The position numbers were made by a program, and so were the translations under genes. From Chondrus crispus (lineage: Eukaryota > Rhodophyta > Florideophyceae > Gigartinales > Gigartinaceae), in assembly GCF_000350225.1 (NCBI RefSeq), contig NW_005179070.1, positions 1-64,000 on the forward strand: a DNA stretch of 64,000 bases, in the 5' to 3' direction. The number at the start of each line of letters is the position of its first letter. Within the stretch, counting starts at the first letter, position 1. The notes beneath the pieces were generated by a model. That model saw only the letters and a program-made list of their open reading frames with translations. It made no database searches and was not told where the DNA came from. Of the stretch, positions 19,680 to 28,531 are shown piece by piece.

Positions 19680-20716
19680 CGCGGCTGTGCGACGCGCAGA
19701 CGGGATCGGATATTGGCCAACGATGGGTGCCCACACGCTTTTTGGTGTACAGCGTGACAATGAGTGAAGACGGGAGACGAGCCATGTCGGCGTCGCGCAG
19801 GGAGACGCTCATTTGATACCTGGAGACGGGGAAACAACTCGGCGACCCTATTCACGACTGGGCACATCCGATCAGGGTCACAATTAATGCCGACGGGACA
19901 TGAGCTCTGTCCGGGATACATGGTGACAGGGCGCTTAAAGCGTGGAATCAGCAGTGCCCAGGCACTCTAGTTATGCAAATGAGCACTTGGAGTTGGGGGA
20001 GGCAGAAAAGGGAAGGCGAATCGGTCGGGTCACGGGGCTCAAAGGACGTGTCTCGAGCGTTGCGATGAGTGAAGGTGGGAGGCGTGTCGTATCGGGAGGT
20101 GCGGACAGCACGGTGAAGTTGTGGAACACGAGGACGCAGAAGGAATTGGAAAATGAGGTGGATGGGAACGGTGCGCAAGTGGAGAGGGTTGGGATGAGTG
20201 GGGATGGGAAAACGGCGGTAGCAGGATGGGGAGATGGAGCGATACGAAGGATGGATGTGGAGGCGGGACAACAAGTTGGAGAGGGGGTGGGTAGAACAAA
20301 ATGAGGTGTGATGCGTTTGGTGGTGAGCGAAGACGGTAAGAGAGCGATTTCGGGTTGGCGGGACGGCAGGATGCAGGTGTGGGACCTGGAAGAGATGGGA
20401 AAGATAACAGAGGTGATACTGGGCCATGACGACTAGGTGCGGAATGTTGCGATGAATGAGGACGGAAGCCGAGGAGTTGCTGGGTCATATGACAAGACTG
20501 TGCGTGGGTGGGACGTGGAAAGCTGACGGCAAGTGGGCAAAGCAATGGTCGGGCATTCCCGATATATAAATTGCGAAACGCTCAGCGCGAACGGCAGGTA
20601 TGCAGTTTCGGGCTCAGACGACAAGACGGTGCGGGCGTAGGACGTGGAGAGCGGGACGGAACATGAGTGTGGTGTGGAATGTTGCGATGAGCACGGATGG
20701 ATTGCAGGCGGTGTCT
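19680..20716 (+). pseudogene. WD40-repeat protein remnant, copy 3
   Basis: Starts inside a repeat (RLCDAQTGSDIG) and runs through the same WD ladder as copies 1 and 2, ending after VWNVAMSTDG near 20700. Several stops are present (for example TAG in GGGCGTAGGACGTGG near 20638). It shares unit 2 variants such as SEGGRRVVSGG. It was probably never functional after duplication. Confidence 0.7.
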
Positions 20717-21818
20717 AGAACCAACCCCCCTGTACAAGCCTCGCGCAAGCTATGTGGTCCGTAATCTAGGAGACGGGGGGGCAGCACCAAGCGCTGTATA
20801 TTGTTGAGCGGTTCAGCGAGTAGTGGGTGTCTTTGGCAGAGCGTTTTGGGAGTTTCGGATGCTGAATATACGTATACGTTTGGAGTGCTCGCAGATGCCA
20901 GAAGATCAGAGAGCATCCTTGCGACACCTATGCATGACCCTGAGATCAACAGGGAGTCACAACCTGGCATGTATGGTAGTGGGGCCACACGAAAAATTGG
21001 AACAAGAAAGTATACTGTACAAAACCATCACCGAAAAGCCCTCGGGAGCAACTACTGTACAGTAGTTAAATGGATAGGCCGATGGAAGTATGCGTCAAGG
21101 ATTAGAACAGGGGAAGGACAAGTGTGCGAGTTGTGGGCTTGTGTGGCGGGGCCGATCTTCATCGTGATTGGGAGTGTGCTGTTGCTAGCGCTGCTCTCAT
21201 GGTAAGACCAAGCGGGGCACAGAATCTACCGTCTCCGGATGGCTCCACCAGGCGCCCCGCATCGTTGCGGATGCTTACGCAACGGCGGAGTCTGTGGTGC
21301 GGAAAGCACGAAGCACTGGACCAGGGCAGGTGTTCTCAATGCAATCCACGCTCTCATGCAGACAGGGTTCCTTGCTTTGGATGCAGGATGGGGTTGGTTG
21401 GATGCAGGATTGGGTTGGTGGCACCAACCCTGGTGGCACCAACCCAGTCCTGCATCCAACCAACCATTGCACCAACTTGGTGCATCCAAGTTACCAGGCC
21501 TGCGGCGGTACTGCAAATCAGTTACGAAAGCTTGCGCTTGCCAGCCTGCCACTCAGGTCGCGGCCTGTGACGTCAACAACAAGGCGCCCATTAGAGACCT
21601 TCCCTTTGTGTAATTGCATCAGCCATTCTCTTCGGCCAAACATAAACCAGGGACGCTCATATAGACACACCAAAGTAAACATCGTCTCTCCCCATTCAAA
21701 TATCACCTCTCATGCGGCGCCGACAAAAAGTGTCCCGCTCATCTCCAAAACATACAACAGCCTCCTGCGCAGAGCCTCCAGTCGTCAGATCTTCTCACAC
21801 GCCCATCCCTCCCTCGCC
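20717..21818. other. Intergenic region between unit 3 and the TIMP-like gene
   Basis: No supported gene. It holds several TACTGTAC words (21008-21065), a 35-bp-arm palindrome (21392-21465) with flanking GGATGCAGGA repeats, and the 5' flank of the TIMP-like gene. ORFs of 100-150 codons across the palindrome have no recognisable domain. Confidence 0.45.
21392..21465. repeat. Near-perfect palindrome, 35-bp arms
   Basis: Left arm 21392-21426 and right arm 21431-21465 are reverse complements with few mismatches and a 4-bp centre. Shorter copies of the arm motif TTGGATGCAGGAT lie just outside, so it may be the core of a fold-back element. Confidence 0.75.
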
Positions 21819-22313
21819 ATGAAGTGTTCCCGGATGTTCGGCATCGCGCTCTTCGCGCTTCTTTGCGTCTACCCCTCGAGAGCATGCCGCTGCCCGCCAC
21901 TCTCGCTGGAGGCGTACTACGCGCAGGCGTCCTCCGTGGTGGCCGCAACGGTCGTTTCCGTCTCCGAACCTTTCTGCCCCGGCGACGATCCCGAGTGCCC
22001 CGCCACTGCGCAGCGCATCTCGTACGTGCTTTTGGTTTTCGATCTGTATAAGGGGTGCGCGCCGCTCTCCCTCATCTTACTCGCGGATACGTCCGTGTCT
22101 AGCTCTGAGTGTGGCCTCCGACTGCAGCTGAATGAGAGCTGGCTGTTATTTTTGAACGAGTCGCAGCCGACCACGGGGGCGGAAGAGCTGTTTCAGGTAA
22201 ATACGTGCCAGGGCAATCGGGTGTTGGGTTCCGTTTCGCAGGATGAGGTTGAGTGGCTGCAAGAGGCGTCCGAAGAAGAGGGGAATGGGTGTATCACAGC
22301 ATCTAGTGCGTAG
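21819..22313 (+). CDS. Secreted TIMP/netrin-like (NTR) domain protein
   Basis: 164 residues from ATG 21819. Residues 1-22 form a signal peptide (hydrophobic FGIALFALLCV, then PSRA). Cleavage after A22 would leave a mature protein starting C23-R-C25-P, the arrangement of TIMPs, whose N-terminal Cys chelates metalloprotease zinc. Further NTR-like marks are SVVAATVVSV (first strand), CGLRLQLNESWLLF, which resembles the CGV-x-L...YLI block of TIMPs, and a late NTCQGNRVL. It has about nine cysteines in the mature part and one Asn-Glu-Ser glycosylation site type motif. It is shorter than two-domain TIMPs, so only the N domain is present. The longer frame upstream of 21819 is not conserved coding. 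Protease inhibition is inference only. Confidence 0.65.
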   Translation: MKCSRMFGIALFALLCVYPSRACRCPPLSLEAYYAQASSVVAATVVSVSEPFCPGDDPECPATAQRISYVLLVFDLYKGCAPLSLILLADTSVSSSECGLRLQLNESWLLFLNESQPTTGAEELFQVNTCQGNRVLGSVSQDEVEWLQEASEEEGNGCITASSA

Positions 22314-22982
22314 AGACGTGGTGTCGCAAAGCGTTGTTTCTCGGTTGGGCACGACACTTTGAAGATGTGTTGTGGAAGCGGTGTGGTTTCTGCGATGACA
22401 TGGTGGTTGAGAGAGTGGGAGATTTTCTAAAAGAGGCGAGGGTTTTCTTTGGTATGGGACGAATGTTTATTCCTGCGGCGTTGGTGCGTGCCGAGGAGGA
22501 TCCGCTTTGCGGAGTGAGATTCTTGTAAAAGGTTGAATCCGTCGGTTTTTCAGAGTTTTGCTAGTGTAGTGTCTCGTAGCACCGGCGCTCAAGGCATGTT
22601 GTTGTGCCACCTCAAATGGTCTTGATCGCCAACTGCGCCCGGCTCGCAGTGACGAGTGGTATCGAACTACGGACTTGGTGACCCATGTACAGTACTGTGT
22701 TGTGCGTGGGACAGGGCCAGGGAGATCGGGCATACGGGAGGGCTGATTGTTATGATGAAGGTGAAATTGCGATGCAGTTATAGATATACATAGGACTCTA
22801 TCAAATAGTGGCGCCCCAGGTAAAGTTTATATGTTGCCCATCCTGCACGAGTGACCGGTGACACTACACACGACTACAAGTACCGAAGGGTACTACACGA
22901 AGGGTAGCCAAAAGTAAGTCCTCAAGCCCTAGTAGGGCTTGAGGACTGTACTTTTGGCTCGTCGTCCTGAGGCAGTGACGAA
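22314..22982. other. Intergenic region left of Copia-1
   Basis: 3' flank of the TIMP-like gene, then sequence with no supported gene, a weak tRNA-like B-box (minus strand near 22660-22670) and a long hairpin at 22907-22958. It ends with the 5-bp Copia-1 target duplication ACGAA (22978-22982). Confidence 0.45.
22907..22958. repeat. Long near-perfect hairpin
   Basis: Left arm 22907-22930 pairs with 22934-22958 with a single bulged base and a 3-nt loop. It could be a small fold-back element or a small-RNA precursor. Confidence 0.8.
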
Positions 22983-23123
22983 TGTAGTGCAGGAACGATG
23001 GGGCAGTCTTTACTGGCTGGATCTACTCTCTCACTATTTAAGTCTTCTGATTCCACGCCGGCGGGTGTGAGCCTGTGCGTGTGGTACGTGTGCCATGTGT
23101 GCACGTGTCTGGGTATTGTCACA
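22983..23123 (-). repeat. Copia-1 3' LTR
   Basis: 141 bp with TG...CA ends (minus strand TGTGACAATACCC...CACTACA), identical to the 5' LTR at 27916-28056. Confidence 0.93.
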
Positions 23124-23183
23124 TGTAGATGAGAGCGCCGCAGCGACTGTTGTCGTTGTTCTGGGTATTGTCACACTTCCCCC
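23124..23183 (-). repeat. LTR-start duplicate and purine tract beside the 3' LTR of Copia-1
   Basis: On the minus strand, GGGGGAAG (23176-23183) is followed by a 52-bp piece (23124-23175) that starts with the same 15 bases as the LTR (TGTGACAATACCCAG) and ends CTACA like the LTR, then by the LTR itself. The purine tract therefore abuts the duplicate and not the LTR. Confidence 0.7.
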
Positions 23184-23188
23184 GTCGC

Positions 23189-23288
23189 NNNNNNNNNNNN
23201 NNNNNNNNNNNNNNNNNNNNNNNNNNNNNNNNNNNNNNNNNNNNNNNNNNNNNNNNNNNNNNNNNNNNNNNNNNNNNNNNNNNNNNNN
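23189..23288. other. Assembly gap, 100 N
   Basis: Exactly 100 unknown bases, the usual placeholder for a gap of unknown length. Confidence 0.98.
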
Positions 23289-23520
23289 GGTAGTGCCTCA
23301 CCCCCAGCAAGGCGCACACCGCGTCGAATAACTTGGCGGCAAAATGTGGTCCGTTATCGGTTAGCACGTAACGAGCTGCGCCGTATACGTAGACCCAATT
23401 GTCCAGGAATGCTTTTGCCGCGACCGACGCGGTGGTTGTCCGTAACGGGATGCTTCGCGTCAGATTTGTAAACCGGTCGGTCATGACGAGCACGTGGCGA
23501 TTCCTGTGCTCTGTCTTCGG
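23289..23520 (-). mobile_element. Gypsy chromovirus integrase fragment at the gap edge
   Basis: The minus strand encodes an integrase core piece (VLVMTDRFTNLTRSIPL, FLDNWVYVYGAARYVLTDNG) closely similar to Chromo-1 at 34084-34318. It starts abruptly next to a G-run (23521-23550) and ends at the gap, with no LTR in view. It is either a nested Chromo-1 relative whose bulk lies in the gap, or a chimeric join. Confidence 0.75.
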
Positions 23521-26500
23521 TAAAGGGGGGCGGGGGGGGGTGGGGTGGGTGTGCACACTTGAAGTTGTCTCCTTAAGATAGTGTATGTCACAGGTGTGAG
23601 CGGCTTTGTTAGGATGTCCGCTAGCATTTCTTTTGTGGAGATGTGCTTGATGTCAATCGCCTTGGCCTTCGTTTGATGTGCGAGGTAATGATGACGGAGG
23701 TCAATGAATTTTCTCCTCTTTGTTGGCCCGTTGTTTTTCGCGACGCGGATCGCAGACTGGTTGTCAATGCGGAATGGCGTGGGGGAAGGCGGGAGCATGT
23801 TGATGTCTTGCAGGATGCGTCGTATCCATGTAGTTTGCTGCGCTGCTGCAGTTGCAGCTATATACTCAGCCTCACACGTGGACAAGGCTGTGATAGTTTG
23901 CTTCATTGAACCCCAGCAAACTGGTGTGCCATTATATAGATGCACCATTCCCGAAATCGATTTTCGGTTGGTTACATCGGCTGCAAAGTCAGCATCGCTG
24001 TACGATTCGAGTAGATTGGGGATGACAGGAGCAGTTGCCTTGTGGTTTCCAGCTTTGAAAAGCAGACCGTGGTTTGGGGTGTGCTTCAGGTAGCGGATGA
24101 GGCGCTTTAATGCGGTCCAATGTCTTACTGTAGGCTTTTTGGCCGCGACTGCTAACCGGTTTGCCACATAGTAGATGTCCGGTCTTGTCGAGTCCGCTAT
24201 GTAGCGAATGTCCCCTAACAGCTGTTGATAAATTTTTGTGATTTTTGGCAGAGGTTTATCATCCTCTGTTGGTCCGTGCAGAGTGGTTTTGGTGTTATGT
24301 GGGGTAGGTTTGCTGTTTGCCATGTCCATGTCCGCTCTCTTTACAACATACTGTATTGCATTTGGTTGTGATGCATAGATGTCTCCGTTCGGTAGTTTTT
24401 TTATCGTCCATCCAAGGAGTTGGGAGGGTTCTCCAAGTCGCTTGATGTTGTACGTCGTGGTGAGGATGTCTGCGAATTTTTTTTGGAGGTTTTTGGACGT
24501 GCTGATTACTGTGAAATCATCCATGCTCACCGATACAATGATGATGTGGTTTTTTGTGCGGCGGTGGAAGAGGCACATGTCGGCTTCTGATTGAGCGAAT
24601 TTGTGTTTTTTGAGCAGTTTGACGACGGCGCTGAGGTAGGTGTGTCCTGCGCTGGGTGTGCCGTATATATTTTTGTTCAGTTTGCCGACGCTGTGTTCAT
24701 GTTTGTGTGTGCCATTAAATCTTTGGTGTTGCCTGACGTACACTGGTTTGCTTCCTGAGTGATCAAACTTTTCGTGTAGGTACGCTGCCTTGATGTCTAT
24801 GTGCTCGATGAACATATTGAACGAGGCTGCGATTGCAAACAGGAGGCGTACAGTGGTTTTGTCTGCCATGTAGGTCGTGGTTTTCTCCGGATTGAAGTGC
24901 ACATGTGGGATCATTTTGTCACCTCGGGCGGAGCAGCGTGCCTTCCTCTCCACAATTTTTCCTTGCGCGTTGCGCTTGTACCGGTATCCCATCGTTAGCG
25001 GGATGGGTTTCGTACCGGGTGGGATTTTGTGTGAGGGTGTCCATGTGATAACGTTGTTTTTGTCAAGGTTATCAAGCTCACTGTTGTGCGCTATTGCCCA
25101 TAGTTTTGCATCCGGATAGTTCTTCGCCTGTCCATGGTGCATGGGTGCCGGTGATGTGGCTGTGATCTCTGTTGGGGTGGGTTTGGGCGTGAACGCTTTG
25201 AAAAGGACTTGCACGTTGTGGTTGGGGTCCATTTCTTTGTGGTACGGTCTAAAGTCAACCGATCGCACTCGTCGCGTTTTTCCGTCTTCCGTGTTGATGA
25301 CCATTACATGTTCGTGGTCTGTCGGGAATAGGTACCTGACGGTGAGGGCGCGAGGGTCAAGCTTTCGTACCAACGTCTTGCTTGTAATGTGCGGGACATG
25401 CCCTAGCTGACCAAAGATCATGTATTTGGTGATGTTCGGTGTTTGCCCATGCCACACTGTGCTGGGTATTTGGCCGGTTCCCAGATGCAGCGTATGATTG
25501 TATTTGAATGCTGCATCTTTTACTGCATCTTCCCAGTGGTGTTCTGGTAATCCACTGTGGTGCAGAGATGCACGTGCTGCATTCATGATTGTCCTATTTA
25601 CTCTCTCGGCGATGCCGTTCTCTTGGGGTGAGTATGGAACGGTGGTACTGTGTCGCACGCCGTGTGAGTGGTACATGTCTTTTGTGGCATGTGATAGGTA
25701 TTCTTTTGCATTGTCGGTGTGGATCATGCTTGGTTTGGGGTACGGGCCTGTTGTGAGATGGGACAGGACATTGTCAAGCTGGTCTGGTGCTTGATCCCTT
25801 GTTTTCATAAATGTTATGATGAGATAGCGTGAGTTAGTGTCTATCACTGTCATAAAATAACGGTTGCCGTTGGTGGATGCCGTGGGAAATGGTCCGCATA
25901 TGTCACTGCTTAGTGCCTCACCAGTGCGGTAGTTGTGCGTTTTCTTACTGTGTCGTGCTGGTTGCAGTTTGGCTGCAGCACAACTTGTGCATGTGATTTT
26001 TGGCGGTGGTAGTGCAAGGGATTTGGGGAGGTTTGGTAATAGCTGCCTTTTTGCCATTTGTTGGATTGTGGAAGGTCTTATGTGGTTGAACACCATGTGC
26101 CAATGATGGTAGTAATGCTGCGTTTTTATGCTTGCAGTAGGGGGTGGCTCTGGTGCAGGGTTGCGCCTTAATTGCATGGGGATGCTTTGTGCGCTTGCAT
26201 GGGGTGTGCACTGTGTTGTTGGTGCTGAGGTCTGTGCTTTTCTTTTTGGTGATTTGGTATGAGTTACTTTCCTCTTCGTGTTGGTCTTGCGACTCGGGAT
26301 TGTTCTGGCGGAATTGGCTTGGCTTTTCGGGCGTGCCACGTTGAGATCATAGAGGCCTTTCTGGAATTTGGCAGTGCCAACAATGCTTGGGGGATTTTCT
26401 TTTGTATTTATCACGTGTGCTGTGTTCGGGTAGAATACGACTGCTCCCCACTGTTTTGCAATATCATGTACGGATAGTAGGTTTGTACGAAGGTGGGGGT

Positions 26501-26744
26501 TGACGAGGGTTTGGAGTTTAAGCCATTTCGTCTTCGTCATCGGGATCTTAAGCATGCCGTGGTGTGTCGCAGGAGGGGTGGTGGACGTTGCAGTGTTAGT
26601 GCGCACTTTGCGTTTGAGGCGACGCATTCCAGGGGTGGGCTTTTTGATATGGGATGGGTGTGCACCGGAATCCAGTGCGAATTTCCTACCTTCTACCGTG
26701 GGGTATTCTTTGGGGTTGGGTGAGATGGTGTCGATTTCTTGCAC
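23481..26744 (-). CDS. Copia-1 pol (protease, integrase, RT, RNase H)
   Basis: One open frame of 1087 codons. The frame stays open some way upstream of 26744, where there is no ATG, so pol is probably made with gag. Domains in order: protease with FALDSGAHPSH, GAG-pre-integrase H-x-H...C-x2-C (WHMVFNHI...CTSCAAAK), integrase core with the D-D-E set (SSDICGPF, IHTDNAKEY, PQENGIAERVNRT), RVT_2 reverse transcriptase (IEHIDIKAAYLHEKF, SVSMDDFTVIS) and RNase H (YSDADFAAD, STCEAEYIAA, ADILTKPLT). The last 25 codons run into the G-rich junction and are probably not original. It looks whole. Confidence 0.9.
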   Translation of the reverse strand: MQEIDTISPNPKEYPTVEGRKFALDSGAHPSHIKKPTPGMRRLKRKVRTNTATSTTPPATHHGMLKIPMTKTKWLKLQTLVNPHLRTNLLSVHDIAKQWGAVVFYPNTAHVINTKENPPSIVGTAKFQKGLYDLNVARPKSQANSARTIPSRKTNTKRKVTHTKSPKRKAQTSAPTTQCTPHASAQSIPMQLRRNPAPEPPPTASIKTQHYYHHWHMVFNHIRPSTIQQMAKRQLLPNLPKSLALPPPKITCTSCAAAKLQPARHSKKTHNYRTGEALSSDICGPFPTASTNGNRYFMTVIDTNSRYLIITFMKTRDQAPDQLDNVLSHLTTGPYPKPSMIHTDNAKEYLSHATKDMYHSHGVRHSTTVPYSPQENGIAERVNRTIMNAARASLHHSGLPEHHWEDAVKDAAFKYNHTLHLGTGQIPSTVWHGQTPNITKYMIFGQLGHVPHITSKTLVRKLDPRALTVRYLFPTDHEHVMVINTEDGKTRRVRSVDFRPYHKEMDPNHNVQVLFKAFTPKPTPTEITATSPAPMHHGQAKNYPDAKLWAIAHNSELDNLDKNNVITWTPSHKIPPGTKPIPLTMGYRYKRNAQGKIVERKARCSARGDKMIPHVHFNPEKTTTYMADKTTVRLLFAIAASFNMFIEHIDIKAAYLHEKFDHSGSKPVYVRQHQRFNGTHKHEHSVGKLNKNIYGTPSAGHTYLSAVVKLLKKHKFAQSEADMCLFHRRTKNHIIIVSVSMDDFTVISTSKNLQKKFADILTTTYNIKRLGEPSQLLGWTIKKLPNGDIYASQPNAIQYVVKRADMDMANSKPTPHNTKTTLHGPTEDDKPLPKITKIYQQLLGDIRYIADSTRPDIYYVANRLAVAAKKPTVRHWTALKRLIRYLKHTPNHGLLFKAGNHKATAPVIPNLLESYSDADFAADVTNRKSISGMVHLYNGTPVCWGSMKQTITALSTCEAEYIAATAAAQQTTWIRRILQDINMLPPSPTPFRIDNQSAIRVAKNNGPTKRRKFIDLRHHYLAHQTKAKAIDIKHISTKEMLADILTKPLTPVTYTILRRQLQVCTPTPPPPAPLYRRQSTGIATCSS

Positions 26745-26960
26745 ACTGTAGGTGTGGTCATTCTGCCCTATGTCGTGCGTGATGTTGGCCGTGTTGCCCT
26801 TTGTATTTTTCCAGGTGAGTCGAGGTATTCCTGGTTTGTTTGTTGTGGTAAACGGGATGAGGTGGGGGCTGGTGGTTTCAGCAGGGTTGCTCCATTGGTG
26901 TTCCCTTTTTGCTGATTTGTATTTTCCTCTGCCGCGGTTGCGGCCTCGGTTGCGGCTTCC

Positions 26961-27911
26961 CTATGCTGGAGTGGGTGTTGTGGTTGCTGGTTGTTGCATA
27001 CCGTATGGTGCGTGTTTGTTTTGTGACGTACGCTCCATGGTGCGGGCATGTACTGACTTAAGTCGTTGTACTAGCCCTTGAATTGTGTCTGGGACAGTGC
27101 CATTTTCAATCCACGTGTCTTGGAGGTGCTTGTACGTTGCGTGTGCGGATAGTCCTTGAATGATGAACTGAACTGTGGCTGCCTCTCCTGATTTACTGTT
27201 TGGATAGTTTGCCATTTGCATGCGTGTGCGAATGGCTCTGTGGCGGGCAATGTAGTCATCCAGCGTTGTGTTGTGGGTGAGCTTGGTATTTTCTGCTTCT
27301 TGTTTTAGCAGCAGGTGCGCCGTCGTTGTGCTGTCTGTGAAGTGCTCTGTGATCTTTTGTGCCATGTGGAGGGGTGAGGCGTCAAGTGTTAGATCGGCGG
27401 TGGCAGCAAAGGTTGGCGGGAGTGAGTTGTTGATTGCCAGACGGAGGATTGCACTGTTGCGTTTGTATGGTGCATATAGAGGGCTTGTCTCATCTGGGGC
27501 GGTAAACGTTGGATCGAGTACACTTTCCATGCCTTGGATGATGGCCATGTCATTCAGCGCTTGTCTCCATGAGGGGAAATTATCTCCTGTGGGGCTGAGG
27601 GGCGGCAATCGGGCTGGGGTCCTGTGATCGATCGGGGTGGTTCCTTCTTCGTTGGCCATGGCGGTGGCTGTTGGTGTATTCGTGTCCACGCGTGGTTGCG
27701 TGTGGTTTCTGCTCTCTACACGGGGTGGAGGCGCGTTATGCGGGCTCTCAACACTGGCTCGTGGAGGCTCTTCTGTTGAACCGGGGAGGTATTCTAGGCT
27801 GCCAGGGGTGGGTAGTGGTGCCGTGTGTCCTTGCCGGTGACGGGGTGATCTGCGAGGATGTCTTCCCGTAGTTCTGCGATCGTCTTGCAGGGATGTTTGC
27901 GTGTGGTCCAT
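26961..27911 (-). CDS. Copia-1 gag
   Basis: An open frame from ATG 27911, which lies inside the primer-binding site; a later ATG at 27659 (MANEEGTTP) just before the conserved region is an equally likely start. A UBN2-like Copia gag core is visible: FPSWRQALNDMAIIQGM, then LLLKQEAENTKL, LDDYIARHRAIRTRMQMA and FIIQGL. It forms the particle shell in this family. The frame ends some 200 bp before the pol frame. Confidence 0.82.
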   Translation of the reverse strand: MDHTQTSLQDDRRTTGRHPRRSPRHRQGHTAPLPTPGSLEYLPGSTEEPPRASVESPHNAPPPRVESRNHTQPRVDTNTPTATAMANEEGTTPIDHRTPARLPPLSPTGDNFPSWRQALNDMAIIQGMESVLDPTFTAPDETSPLYAPYKRNSAILRLAINNSLPPTFAATADLTLDASPLHMAQKITEHFTDSTTTAHLLLKQEAENTKLTHNTTLDDYIARHRAIRTRMQMANYPNSKSGEAATVQFIIQGLSAHATYKHLQDTWIENGTVPDTIQGLVQRLKSVHARTMERTSQNKHAPYGMQQPATTTPTPA

Positions 27912-27915
27912 AACC
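27903..27915 (-). promoter_or_regulatory. Copia-1 primer-binding site
   Basis: Directly after the 5' LTR the minus strand reads GGTTATGGACCAC. GGTTATGG is complementary to the anticodon arm of initiator Met tRNA (CCATAACC), the half-tRNA priming known for Drosophila copia and yeast Ty5. Copia-2 has the same word. Confidence 0.65.
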
Positions 27916-28056
27916 TGTAGTGCAGGAACGATGGGGCAGTCTTTACTGGCTGGATCTACTCTCTCACTATTTAAGTCTTCTGATTCCACGCCGGCGGGTG
28001 TGAGCCTGTGCGTGTGGTACGTGTGCCATGTGTGCACGTGTCTGGGTATTGTCACA
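27916..28056 (-). repeat. Copia-1 5' LTR
   Basis: 141 bp, identical to 22983-23123. It is followed on the right by the target duplication ACGAA (28057-28061). Confidence 0.93.
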
Positions 28057-28437
28057 ACGAAGGAGGGAGGAATGGCGATATCGTCGCTTTCACGGGGCTG
28101 TAGAGTGATACCTTGGAGAGTGATGCTTACAGTACAGGAAATACAAGTGCACTGGAGTGGACACGTGTATCATTCGAGACAGGCAGTAGAAAAAACCATC
28201 GGAGGACACGTGTCAGCTTGGGTAGGTGGCTGCCCGTGGCGGATTTTTTTTTAAATCTTCTATGGGCACGTAGAAGAGAGAGGCTCTGTTCCTGTCCCCC
28301 CGTCACTAAGCAAAGCGTAATTGGTGTAATTGAGCGGTTTTGGGACTACTGTACAGTATGTCTCGGGAGGCGTATGACACGCTGCTATTGCTTCTGCGCG
28401 TTGCCGCGTTGCAGCATTAAAGAATTTACTTGTACCG
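28057..28437. other. Flank between Copia-1 and Copia-2
   Basis: About 380 bp of the pre-insertion sequence, ending in TACCG (28433-28437), the Copia-2 target duplication. No supported gene; one ACTGTACAGTA palindrome near 28350. Confidence 0.5.
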
Positions 28438-28531
28438 TGTCACACCGCACAGGACAGTCTGTCCCTCAGGATAGACATAACCAGCGAGCGATGACGAGTA
28501 AACGAGGAGGCATCGGTCTTCTGTTCACACA
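28438..28531 (+). repeat. Copia-2 5' LTR
   Basis: 94 bp, TGTCACACCGC...TTCACACA, matching 59641-59741. It is preceded by the target duplication TACCG. Confidence 0.85.

Larger units (their letters stand above)
17640..20716 (+). repeat. Tandem host unit 3, shortened
   Basis: Kinase, Cys-rich remnant and WD40 remnant in the same order as units 1 and 2. Large internal deletions remove the 3' end of the Cys-rich gene (at about 19370) and most of the spacer up to the WD40 region (at about 19675). It ends at 20716 where WD40 homology stops. Confidence 0.8.
22983..28056 (-). mobile_element. Copia-1, LTR retrotransposon (Ty1/Copia), young
   Basis: Flanked by the 5-bp duplication ACGAA (22978-22982 and 28057-28061). 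The two 141-bp LTRs are identical by eye, so the insertion is recent. Gag and pol are in long open frames and look whole, apart from the 3' end of the element. There, an assembly gap and a Gypsy integrase piece lie between pol and the 3' LTR. Order on the minus strand: LTR, primer site, gag, protease, integrase, RT, RNase H, purine tract, LTR. Confidence 0.92.

Noticed and set aside
22640-22690. tRNA-like B-box (minus strand AGTTCGATACC)
   Set aside because: No matching A-box or cloverleaf could be drawn.
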